Shown here one piece after another: positions 1 to 8,600 of a DNA stretch of 26,118 nt. The notes under the pieces were generated by a model, which had not been told where the DNA came from, did not search any database, and saw only the letters and a program-made list of their open reading frames with translations. Positions within the stretch are counted from its first letter, which is position 1. Each line of letters opens with the position of its first letter. The stretch lies in NCBI GenBank assembly GCA_025356715.1, contig JANXRU010000095.1:1-26118 (forward strand), given 5' to 3'. Origin of the DNA: Bacteroidota bacterium (GTDB lineage: Bacteria > Bacteroidota > Bacteroidia > B-17B0 > B-17BO). The translations under genes and the position numbers were made by a program.

Positions 1-1
1 A

Positions 2-445
2 TTTAAGTTAGTGGTTAATTATCCAACCTTAGAAGAAGAAACAAGTATTTTACAATTAGCTCATACTAATATTAATCAAACTGATTTATCAAAAGTACAA
101 GCTATTTTAAATAAAGAAGAAATTAAAAGTTTACGCAAAACCGTATCAAGTATTTTAGTAGAAGAACATTTATTCAAATACATTGCACAAATTGTTGGAA
201 GCACTCGCCACAATCCATCATTATACTTAGGTGCTTCGCCACGCGCATCTATTGCTATACTTAATGCGGCTAAAGCCTGCGCTTGTATACGCGGGCGAGA
301 TTTTGTGAGCCCGGATGACATAAAACATGTGTGTGCCCCCGTATTAAGACATCGTGTTGTACTTACTCCTGAAAAGGAAATGGAAGGTATTACTTGCGAT
401 ACGGTAATTCAGCAATTGGTTGATAAGGTTGAAATTCCAAGGTGA
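2..445 (+). CDS. MoxR-family AAA+ ATPase, C-terminal part (5' end outside window)
   Basis: The reading frame is open from base 2, before the first possible start codon (GTG at 11), so this is the 3' end of a longer gene. The visible 147 codons are not the nucleotide-binding core. They match the helical lid domain of MoxR/RavA-type AAA+ ATPases: the run GASPRAS, followed by a helix rich in Ala/Cys and then DFVSPDDIKHV...VLRHRV near the end, is characteristic of this family. MoxR proteins are thought to act as chaperone-like ATPases that mature or activate partner proteins, often with VWA-domain proteins. Walker A and B motifs would lie upstream of the window and cannot be checked. The gene ends 4 bp from the convergent thioesterase gene. 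The family call is firm; the partner is unknown. Confidence 0.85.
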   Translation, partial: FKLVVNYPTLEEETSILQLAHTNINQTDLSKVQAILNKEEIKSLRKTVSSILVEEHLFKYIAQIVGSTRHNPSLYLGASPRASIAILNAAKACACIRGRDFVSPDDIKHVCAPVLRHRVVLTPEKEMEGITCDTVIQQLVDKVEIPR

Positions 446-449
446 GAAA

Positions 450-974
450 TTAATCTTGCATAAATAAAGCCTTAAGCTCTGTAGCCTCATCTGGCTTCAT
501 TCTTCCGCCTAATACCAAAGATAATTGTCTTCTGCGCAAAGCGCCTTCATAACGTTTTTTCTCTAATTCCGTTTCTGGAATTACTGACGGAACGTGAAGA
601 GGGGCTCCATTCTGATCAATGGCAACAAATGTAAAAATAGCTTCGTTGCATTTTGTTTTTTCTCCAGTTATTGGATTTTCTACAAATACATCAATATAAA
701 CTTCCATACTACTCGAAAAAGCACGAGATACTTTTGCTTCTAAAGTCACTACGCTATTTTGTTTAATGGGATTATCAAAAGATACGTGATTAATAGCTGC
801 CGTAACAACCACACGCTTACAGTGGCGCTGAGCTGCTATTGCTGAGGTAATGTCCATCCATTGTAATAATTTGCCGCCAAATAAATTACCAACATGATTG
901 GTATCATTGGGCATTACTACTTCGGTATTTACAGTATAAGAATCTTGAGAAGGTTTTGATTTTAAAGCATTCAT
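450..974 (-). CDS. Acyl-CoA thioesterase, hotdog fold (YciA/BACH type)
   Basis: This 174-aa cytoplasmic protein has a single hotdog domain and should hydrolyse acyl-CoA to free fatty acid and CoA. The N-terminal signature MPNDTNHVGNLFGG (residues 21-34) followed by the helix ending WMD (39-41) matches the YciA/BACH acyl-CoA thioesterase family. Asn26 and Asp41 are at the positions of the family's active-site residues. A second family block, AAINHVSFDNPI, lies near residues 59-70. The length is normal for a single-domain bacterial member. Its start faces the hemJ-like gene across a 58-bp divergent gap, and its end converges with the MoxR gene. Chain-length specificity cannot be read from the sequence. 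Confidence 0.88.
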   Translation of the reverse strand: MNALKSKPSQDSYTVNTEVVMPNDTNHVGNLFGGKLLQWMDITSAIAAQRHCKRVVVTAAINHVSFDNPIKQNSVVTLEAKVSRAFSSSMEVYIDVFVENPITGEKTKCNEAIFTFVAIDQNGAPLHVPSVIPETELEKKRYEGALRRRQLSLVLGGRMKPDEATELKALFMQD

Positions 975-1001
975 GGTGTTAGATGTATCTTGTAAAAGTA
1001 C

Positions 1002-1009
1002 TACCTTTG
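1002..1009 (+). promoter_or_regulatory. Bacteroidota-type -7 box upstream of the HemJ-like gene
   Basis: TACCTTTG is an exact match to the Bacteroidota sigma-ABfr -7 consensus TAnnTTTG. It lies 23 bp before the ATG at 1033, giving a short leader. The -33 box is poor: only TTAG about 20 bp upstream. The site is therefore supported mainly by the -7 element and its position. Confidence 0.45.
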
Positions 1010-1032
1010 CGGGTAATAAAAAATAAATTAAA

Positions 1033-1614
1033 ATGGAATATAGTTACATCAAAGCGTTACATATCATATTTGTTGTTTGTTGGTTCGCGGGCTTATTTTA
1101 TATGGTTCGTTTATTCATATATACTAAAGAAGCGCATGAAAAGGAAGAGCCAGCAAAGAGCATTTTAACGCAACAATTGTTGATTATGCAGCGTAAATTG
1201 TGGTTTATTATTAGTTGGCCATCAGCCATTGGAACAAGTATTTTTGGAACATGGATGCTTATTCTCAATCCTGTATTATTAACTCAACCTTGGATGTGGT
1301 TGAAATTGATTTTTGTTGGTTTATTGTGGTTATATCATTTACAATGTCATTTTACATACAAACATCAATTAGCGGGCATTTTCAAGCAATCCTCTTTTAA
1401 ATTACGCTTATTTAACGAAGGCGGAACCGTATTGCTTGTCGCTATTGTTTTTTTAGTAGTTGTAAAATCATCAAGCGGCTTAGTATGGGGGATGTTGGGT
1501 TTGTTTATTTTTGCTGCTTTGCTAATGGCTGGAGTTTACATCTACAAAAGGCAAAGAGCTTCTTTTAATGATGAGTCTAAAGATAAATCAACGAATCCTC
1601 CTCAAGCGAATTAA
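1033..1614 (+). CDS. hemJ: HemJ-like protoporphyrinogen IX oxidase (CopD-superfamily membrane protein)
   Basis: This 193-aa integral membrane protein has about four to five hydrophobic helices and a charged C-terminal tail rich in Lys, Asp and Asn. The N-terminal pattern YIKALHIIFVVCWFAGLFY (residues 5-23), followed by an Arg at 26, closely follows HemJ. That family oxidises protoporphyrinogen IX to protoporphyrin IX in bacteria lacking HemG or HemY. His10 sits at the conserved first-helix histidine of HemJ. The start at 1033 places the first helix immediately and lies just after a TAnnTTTG box; a longer overlapping frame from 983 is a different reading frame and is not used. The gene is single and monocistronic. 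CopD-type copper proteins share the fold, so HemJ is the best but not the only label. Confidence 0.75.
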   Translation: MEYSYIKALHIIFVVCWFAGLFYMVRLFIYTKEAHEKEEPAKSILTQQLLIMQRKLWFIISWPSAIGTSIFGTWMLILNPVLLTQPWMWLKLIFVGLLWLYHLQCHFTYKHQLAGIFKQSSFKLRLFNEGGTVLLVAIVFLVVVKSSSGLVWGMLGLFIFAALLMAGVYIYKRQRASFNDESKDKSTNPPQAN

Positions 1615-1669
1615 ATTGGAAAACATATTGGTTTTTGTTTGAAAGTTCGTCATTTAAATTTCAATATTT

Positions 1670-1699
1670 ACCAGTTATTCCCAAAAACTGACCAGTTAT
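1670..1699. repeat. Direct repeat ACCAGTTAT x2, 21-bp period
   Basis: ACCAGTTAT occurs at 1670-1678 and again at 1691-1699. The start-to-start distance of 21 bp is about two helical turns. The second copy overlaps a small palindrome, AACTG-AC-CAGTT (1686-1697). The arrangement is what a dimeric activator or response regulator would recognise, but no binding protein can be named. Confidence 0.4.
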
Positions 1700-1767
1700 C
1701 AATTTTACACCCCCACTTATAGATTAATAATCTTCTAAACTTTCAAAAATGCTTAATATTGTGTTAA

Positions 1768-1800
1768 TTCTTGTTAAGTTTTAGTACCCTTTAACAAGAA
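1768..1800. repeat. Perfect 10-bp inverted repeat, candidate operator
   Basis: TTCTTGTTAA (1768-1777) and TTAACAAGAA (1791-1800) are exact reverse complements separated by 13 bases. The arms are AT-rich and no T-run follows, so a Rho-independent terminator is unlikely. The element is about 58 bp upstream of the proposed -33 box of the receptor operon and could be a regulator site. Confidence 0.5.
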
Positions 1801-1857
1801 AAATTTGGAAATTAAGAAGCGCATAATCAGTATTTTATAAAAAACAACCAAAAAAAC

Positions 1858-1888
1858 TTGCACTAATACACTATCGTTTATATATTTA
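1858..1888 (+). promoter_or_regulatory. Promoter of the TonB receptor / PorV operon
   Basis: TTG at 1858-1860 is followed, after 20 bases, by TATATTTA at 1881-1888. This matches the Bacteroidota -33/-7 pattern (TTG, 19-21 bases, TAnnTTTG) except for the final base. Transcription would start near 1894 and leave a leader of about 35 nt before the ATG at 1930. Confidence 0.5.
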
Positions 1889-1929
1889 TCGGCTCGTATA
1901 AATTCGAATTTTAATTAAAAACTATCAAT

Positions 1930-4900
1930 ATGTTAAGAAATTTTTACTTTTCCATCGTAGCATTCTTATTCCTTGGCGCTGCAGCAGTAGCTCAAAACAC
2001 CAACGGTGCTATCAAAGTACAGCTTAAAGACAAAACAACAGGAGAGGGTATTCCTTTTGCTAACGTTGTAGCTTATCAAAATGGCGTACAGGTAGGCGTA
2101 GGTACTACAGACATGGATGGTTATGCGATGATTAAGCCTTTAGCGCCTGGTAAATATGATGTTAAAGGTGTTTATGTTGGTTATAAGGCTTTAGAAATTA
2201 AGGGAATTAATGTATTTGAGGGAAATACGAAGCCTGTAGTATTAGAGTTAAACAATGATGGCGGTGTAACGACTGATGTGGTTGAAATTGTGGCATACAC
2301 AGAGCCTTTAATTGATGGAGAAATGAAATCAGGTCAAACTGTAACTCGTGAAGAGTATCAGCATATGGCTACAAAAGATATCAATTCAGTTGCTGCAACA
2401 ACAGCAGGTGTATTTCAGGCTGATGAAGGTGCTGCTCTTAATGTACGTGGTGGCCGTTCAAACAATACAACTTATTTTGTGGATGGGGTTAAAGTAATTG
2501 GTGGCGCTGGTGTTCCTCAACAAGGTATTGAAAACGTTCAAGTTGTAACTGGTGGTTTACCTGCATCATATGGTGATGCAACTTCTGGTGTTATTTCTAT
2601 TACAACACGTGGTCCTCAAAGTAAATTTTTTGGAGGTGTAGAATTAATTTCATCTCAATTAACAGATAAATACGGGTATAATTCAGTTGGTTTTTCGGTA
2701 GGTGGACCAATTTTGCAAAAGAAAGATTCTGTAGGGAATAAAACGCCTATTATCGGGTTTTTCTTATCTGGACAAGGTAATTATGAAAAAGATCCTGCTC
2801 CATCTTATAATAAAGTTTATTCTTTAACAGATTCTAAACAAGCTGAAGTTGAAGCAAAACCTTTACGTTTATCTCCTTCTGGTACTGGATTTTTCCCAGA
2901 GTTATATTATGTAACTAAAAGTGATATGACGCAATCTGCTGTTCGTTCAAATGTTGCAAGTCGTTCTATTAACTTAACAGGAAAATTAGATTTTAAATTA
3001 ACGCCTAATACAAACCTTACTTTAGGTGGAGCATTTAATTATGGAAACGCTCATGATTATGTTTATCAATATTCTTTATTTAACTCTCAAAATAATCCTC
3101 AAACCATAGGAACAACTTGGAGAGCTTTTGCACGTATTAACCAAAAATTTGGATCTAACCAAACAGCAACTGAAAAAGAAAAATCTCAAGCCGTTATTTC
3201 AAATGCTTATTTTACATTTTTAGCTAGTTATGAGCAATCAAAATCTAAAACCCAAGATGATACTCATAAAGATAAAATATTCAATTACGGGTATGTAGGT
3301 AAGTTTAACTACACGGTTGATACGGGTATTACAAATTATATTCAAGTACCTACTTTAGGAGGAGGAACTCACTGGGAATACCAAGGTAGAAACATTGGAA
3401 GAACCACATTTGAGAGAAGTGAAGCAAATCCAATTGCCGCTAATTATACGACTCAAATTTTTGATTATTTTGGATCAGTATCTAATATTTTAAATGTACA
3501 AAGTTATAATGGCTTTTTAAATGGAGATAGACCAAATAACATTAACAGTTTATTTTCTTCTACTGGTCGCCAATACAATGGCTATTCAAATAGCGACAAT
3601 ACTCAATTACGTTTCTCTTCATCATTTTCTGCAGATATAAAAAATCATGCGATAATGGTTGGTGTAGAATATGATCAACGTAATCAATCGTATCACACCG
3701 TTTCTCCAATTGGATTATGGGAACGTATGCGTCAGTTAACTAACTCGCATTTAGTATCGTTAGATAAAAGCAATCCTATTTATGTTTCTCAATATAGTGG
3801 ATCTGAAGATTATTTCTACTTACGTTATAATTATGATGAGTCAAAACAAACTCAAATTGATAAATCATTAAGATCTTTATTAGGTTTAGCTAAGGATAAT
3901 CAAACTTATATAAATACAGATGCACTTAATCCAGATGATTTGAAATTAAGTATGTTTAGTGCTTCCGATTTATTATTTAAAGGAATCGCTCCATTAGTAG
4001 ATTATGCTGGTTATGATTATTTAGGAAATAAAGATAACCGTTCTACTTCTATTGATCGATTTTTAAATGAGAAAGATGCTAACGGCAATAACACCTTTGC
4101 TGTTGGAGCATACAAGCCTATTTATGTTGCTGGTTATATTCAAGATAAATTTGATTTTAAAGACATTAAATTCAACGTTGGTGTTCGTGTAGATCGTTTT
4201 GATGCAAATCAAAAAGTAATTAAAGATCCTTACTTGTTTCATGAAGCTTATACTGCTGGAGAGAAATCAGCAAATAAGCCTGAGAATATTAAAGACAATT
4301 ATGTAGTTTATGTGGATAATAACACGTCTTCTAATCCTACAATTGTGGGTTACCGTAATACTGATGAGGCTACAAACACTACAACTTGGTATAACTCTGA
4401 AGGAAAGGAAATTAGTGACCCAAGTGCTTTATTAGTTGACGGTAAAATTAACCCATGGTTAAAAGATGCTGATTACGCTTCTAAAAATGCTTTCAGTGTT
4501 AATGCATTTAAAGATTATGTACCACAAATTAATGTAATGCCTCGTGTGGCTTTTTCTTTTCCTATATCTGATGTAGCTAATTTCTTTGCGCATTATGATG
4601 TGTTAACTCAAAGACCTACTGGTATTAACTTCCAATTCGATCCTCGTGATTATTATTTTATTGGTTCTACTTCAAGTAATCCATTTATTACTAATTCTAA
4701 TTTGAAGCCTGAAAAAACAATTGATTATGAATTAGGGTATAATCAAGTGTTGAACGAAAAGAAAAATGCAGCCATAAAAATCACAGCATTTTATCGTGAA
4801 ATGAGAAACCAAGTTTCTACTCAAACTTTAAACCAAGCATATCCTAAAACATATTATACGTATGTTAATAGAGATTTTGGTACAGTAAAAGGGATGAGTA

Positions 4901-5631
4901 TAGAGTTTGATTTACGTCGTACGGGTGGTGTTTCTTTGACAGCTAATTATACACTTCAATTTGCTGACGGATCTGGATCAAATGCTAATTCAGGTGCTAA
5001 TTTAGCTGGTTCAGGCCAACCTAATTTACGTGTGACTTTGCCTTTAGATTACGATCAACGCCACAACATTACAGTTAACTTAGATTACCGTTTTGGACAA
5101 GGAAAAGATTACAAAGGCCCTCAGTTTAATCGTAAGAAAAAAGATGCTGTTCAAACAGTTCAAATATTTCAAAACATGGGAGCTAACTTAATTCTCCATG
5201 TTGGATCTGGATCTCCTTATACTCGCTACATATCTGCAGTAGCAAATGGTCCTAGTCCAGGAAAATCTTCTATTTTAGGTTCATTAAATGGGTCAAACAA
5301 ACCTTGGCAGTTTAGAGCTGATTTAAGAATTGATAAAGATATTTTATTGACGTGGGGTAAGAAAGATTCTGATAAAAAGAAAACAGCTAGTTTAAATATT
5401 TATTTACAAGTGTTAAATCTTTTAAATACTCAAAACATATTAAATGTGTACAATTATACAGGAAATGCTGGCGACGACGGGTATTTAGCTTCATCAGTGG
5501 GTCAAACAAATACTGGAAATAACGTGAGTCCTCAAGCGTTTACTGACCAATATGGCATTTATATTACTAATCCAGGAAACTATGCACGTCCACGTGTTAT
5601 TAGAATTGGACTTCAATTATCATTCAATTAG
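1930..5631 (+). CDS. TonB-dependent receptor with N-terminal carboxypeptidase-regulatory-like domain
   Basis: This 1233-aa outer-membrane transporter is energised by TonB/ExbBD. A signal peptide covers residues 1 to about 21 (hydrophobic core, cleavage around AVA-Q). A carboxypeptidase-regulatory-like/CNA-B-type beta domain follows (about 26-108; contains GIPFANVVAY and GTTDMDGYA). A plug domain spans about 120-228 and includes NVRGGRSNNTTYFVDGVKV and SYGDATSGVISITTRGP. The rest is a beta barrel ending in an aromatic-rich strand, LQLSFN. Receptors of this build (SusC/RagA-like) import glycans, peptides or metal chelates, but no SusD partner is present. Instead the operon continues 18 bp later with a very large exported protein and then a PorV/PorQ-like barrel. 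This suggests export or surface assembly coupled to the receptor rather than a glycan locus. The substrate is unknown. Confidence 0.92.
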   Translation: MLRNFYFSIVAFLFLGAAAVAQNTNGAIKVQLKDKTTGEGIPFANVVAYQNGVQVGVGTTDMDGYAMIKPLAPGKYDVKGVYVGYKALEIKGINVFEGNTKPVVLELNNDGGVTTDVVEIVAYTEPLIDGEMKSGQTVTREEYQHMATKDINSVAATTAGVFQADEGAALNVRGGRSNNTTYFVDGVKVIGGAGVPQQGIENVQVVTGGLPASYGDATSGVISITTRGPQSKFFGGVELISSQLTDKYGYNSVGFSVGGPILQKKDSVGNKTPIIGFFLSGQGNYEKDPAPSYNKVYSLTDSKQAEVEAKPLRLSPSGTGFFPELYYVTKSDMTQSAVRSNVASRSINLTGKLDFKLTPNTNLTLGGAFNYGNAHDYVYQYSLFNSQNNPQTIGTTWRAFARINQKFGSNQTATEKEKSQAVISNAYFTFLASYEQSKSKTQDDTHKDKIFNYGYVGKFNYTVDTGITNYIQVPTLGGGTHWEYQGRNIGRTTFERSEANPIAANYTTQIFDYFGSVSNILNVQSYNGFLNGDRPNNINSLFSSTGRQYNGYSNSDNTQLRFSSSFSADIKNHAIMVGVEYDQRNQSYHTVSPIGLWERMRQLTNSHLVSLDKSNPIYVSQYSGSEDYFYLRYNYDESKQTQIDKSLRSLLGLAKDNQTYINTDALNPDDLKLSMFSASDLLFKGIAPLVDYAGYDYLGNKDNRSTSIDRFLNEKDANGNNTFAVGAYKPIYVAGYIQDKFDFKDIKFNVGVRVDRFDANQKVIKDPYLFHEAYTAGEKSANKPENIKDNYVVYVDNNTSSNPTIVGYRNTDEATNTTTWYNSEGKEISDPSALLVDGKINPWLKDADYASKNAFSVNAFKDYVPQINVMPRVAFSFPISDVANFFAHYDVLTQRPTGINFQFDPRDYYFIGSTSSNPFITNSNLKPEKTIDYELGYNQVLNEKKNAAIKITAFYREMRNQVSTQTLNQAYPKTYYTYVNRDFGTVKGMSIEFDLRRTGGVSLTANYTLQFADGSGSNANSGANLAGSGQPNLRVTLPLDYDQRHNITVNLDYRFGQGKDYKGPQFNRKKKDAVQTVQIFQNMGANLILHVGSGSPYTRYISAVANGPSPGKSSILGSLNGSNKPWQFRADLRIDKDILLTWGKKDSDKKKTASLNIYLQVLNLLNTQNILNVYNYTGNAGDDGYLASSVGQTNTGNNVSPQAFTDQYGIYITNPGNYARPRVIRIGLQLSFN

Positions 5632-5649
5632 ATCTTAATATTATTTAGT

Positions 5650-8600
5650 ATGAAAAATATGATTCAAATTAAAAGACATCTTTTATTAGCAGCAGCTACA
5701 CTTAGTGTGCTTACTGTTACGTCAAAAGAAAAACAAGGAAACGTGTTTAAAACTTCTAGCGTTCATAAGGTGGCTGCTGGTTGTTCCGCTCCACAGGCCG
5801 CTGCCGAATTAGCTGTAAACAACGTGAGAACTATTATATTTTCAGGATCCGACATGTGGTGGGATTTATTTGGAAGCGGTAATTCATACTATGTAGTCCC
5901 TAAAGTTGAAACAAAATCCAAATGGATTTGTTCCAATTTCTCTGGTAACGTTTGGTTTGGAGGTATTGATTTAGGCGGGCAGTTAAAAGTAGCAGCTCAA
6001 ACGTATCGTCAAGACGGTATCGATTTTTGGTCTGGCCCTTTAAGTACAATCGATGCTACTACTACACAAGATGTCTGTTCTGCTTATGATAAAATTTTTA
6101 AAATAACACGTAATGAAGTTGATGCCTTTGCTTTAGCTGGAGGACCAATAACATCTAATATTAAAAACTGGCCTGGTGACGGTGATTTATCAGCTAATCA
6201 AGACCCTTTATTAGCACCTTATTTTGATGCTGACCAAAGTGGTTCTTATAACCCAGAAGCTGGTGATTATCCTTTATACGACGTTTATAACACTGCAGCT
6301 AAAGATAATTTAGGGGTTTGTAAAGCGCGTGTATTTGGTGACGAAACACTTTGGTGGGTTTATAATGATAATGGTGATGTGCATTCTGCAACAGGCGGTA
6401 AGCCAATTGGTATGGAAGTTAGAGCACAAGCTTTCGCTTTTAAAACAACTGACGAAATTAATAACATGACTTTTTATTCATATCAAATTATTAACCGTTC
6501 TTCTTTCCAATTAACTCAAACTTACATGACAGTTTGGACGGATGCCGATTTAGGATATTATGCAGATGATTATATTGGTTGTGACGTAAAAAGAGGCTTA
6601 GGTTATATTTATAATGCAGATAATTTTGACGAAACCGCTGCTGGTACTAATGGCTATGGCTCGAGTATTCCGGCTTTAGGTTGTGATTTCTTTCAAGGAC
6701 CAATTAATACTACAGATGGTATTGATAATAATGGTGTAAATGGTATTGATGAGCCAGGTGAGCAAATGGGAATGACTAAATTTTTATATTTCAACAATAA
6801 CTTAGCCGGTATTCCTTTACAAATATCGAATCCTCAAAATGCTAGCCAAACTTACCAATATATGACTGGTTTTTGGAAAGATGGTACTCCATTTACTTGT
6901 GGTGGTAATGCTTATGGTGGAATTACGCCAACTAGTTTTGTTTATCCCGCAGATACTTATACTAATGGTCCCTGTGGAGCTGCACCTTGGTCTGAAGTTA
7001 CAGCTGGTAATACGCCAAGTGATAGACGATTCATGCAATCATCAGGGCCTTTTGATTTAGCTCCTGGTGCTGTAAATTTTGTAACGGTTGGTTTACCTTG
7101 GGCTCGTACGTCTACTACGGATCAAAATGCATCCATTCCTTTATTAAAAATTGCAGATGATAAAGCACAAGCTTTATTTGATAATTGTTTTGCGGTATTA
7201 TCTGGGCCAGAAGCGCCTGATATGACGGTTCAAGAATTAGATAAAGAATTAATTTTATATTTTACAAACAAACCAGCGTCTAATAATTATTTAAATAATT
7301 ATAAAGAATTGGATGTAACTATTATTGTGGATACTGTATCCCCTTATTTTGCTGGAGCATCTACTCCTACAAATACAGCTTTTGATAATGTTGATAGATA
7401 TTATCATTTCGAAGGATTTAAAGTATATCAATTATTAAATGATGGAATTACTCAGGAACAATTAACAGATCCATCTAAAGCGAAATTAGCATTTAGTTGC
7501 GACGTAGTAAATGGTGTTAAAACATTAGTAAATTATGTTTATGACGCTACTTCTGGCGGTGATGTAGCTACTGTTAAAGCAGAAGGCCAAGATAATGGGA
7601 TTAAATCCACTTTCCATTTTACGAAAGATTTATTTTCTTCTTCAAGTACACAACAAGTTGTAAATAATAAAACCTATTATTTCTTAACGGTAGCTTATGG
7701 TTATAATGAGTATGCTAAATACAAAGAAGATCAGCCGTTGAGTTCACAAAATGCAGCTAGTTCTTTAGGTCAAAAGCACCCTTATTTAGAAGGTCGTAAA
7801 TCTAAAAAAGCATATGGTATTCCTCATAATCCTACTGCAGAAAATAACGGAACGAGTTCTCAATCACTATATGGTTACGGACCAAAAATTACTCGTGAAG
7901 AAGGACAAGGTAATGGCGGAAATGTTTTAGAGTTCACTGAATCTACAGTAAATGATATCTTAAATTCTACAGGACGAGTTGATCGTATTACTTACGAAAA
8001 TGGTAAAGGACCAATTAATATTAAAGTAGTTGACCCTTTAAATGTGCCAAAAGCAGATTTTTCAGTTGCATTTATCAAAAAGCAATATTATTCAAATGCG
8101 GATTCACTTAAACTTCATGCTTGTGAGTATAATGTAAATAGTAAGGTTTCATTTAGAAATACATATGCTGGCGGACGCTTATTAGGCGATAGTGTAACTT
8201 GGGTATTAAAGAACTTAACTTCAGGAAAAGAATATGTGCCATGTAAATCAATTAAAGTTGGCGAAGAATATTATTTTAGTGAGTTAGGGTTGTCGGTTAA
8301 TATAGGGCAAGTAGTTGATATTGCTGCTGTTTCATCTCCAACATTAGTAACTGAAAAAGTGGTTTTAGCGGGAAGCTTTATAGAAGGAACTATTTCTTTT
8401 TCTGACGCAACCAAACCTTGGTTAGGTGGAATTTCTGACCAAGATGGTACTACTGGAAGAAACTGGATTCGTTCTGGTGGGTATAAAAATAGTGTTGCTA
8501 CTGGCGATCAAAATCAAAACGATTATAATAGTGGAGGTACTTTTGTAGATCCTGATCAATATTTCGAAGCGATTTTAGGAGGAACTTGGGCACCCTATGC

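Larger units (their letters stand above)
1615..1929. other. 315-bp non-coding gap upstream of the TonB-receptor operon
   Basis: No convincing coding sequence is seen here on either strand. The gap holds a 9-bp direct repeat at 21-bp spacing (1670-1699), a perfect 10-bp inverted repeat (1768-1800) and a good Bacteroidota promoter (1858-1888). It separates hemJ from the receptor operon and is the only gap over 300 bp in the window, which suggests regulated expression of the operon. Confidence 0.7.

Noticed and set aside
1620..1635. AAAAC...GTTTT hairpin after hemJ as a terminator
   Set aside because: Only five weak pairs, with poor fit to an intrinsic terminator.
6817..7038. Antisense 73-codon frame inside the giant exported protein gene
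   Set aside because: It is a shadow of the real gene: low-complexity Ser/Thr/Ile content, no start context and no recognisable motif. Other nested frames on both strands were dismissed for the same reason.
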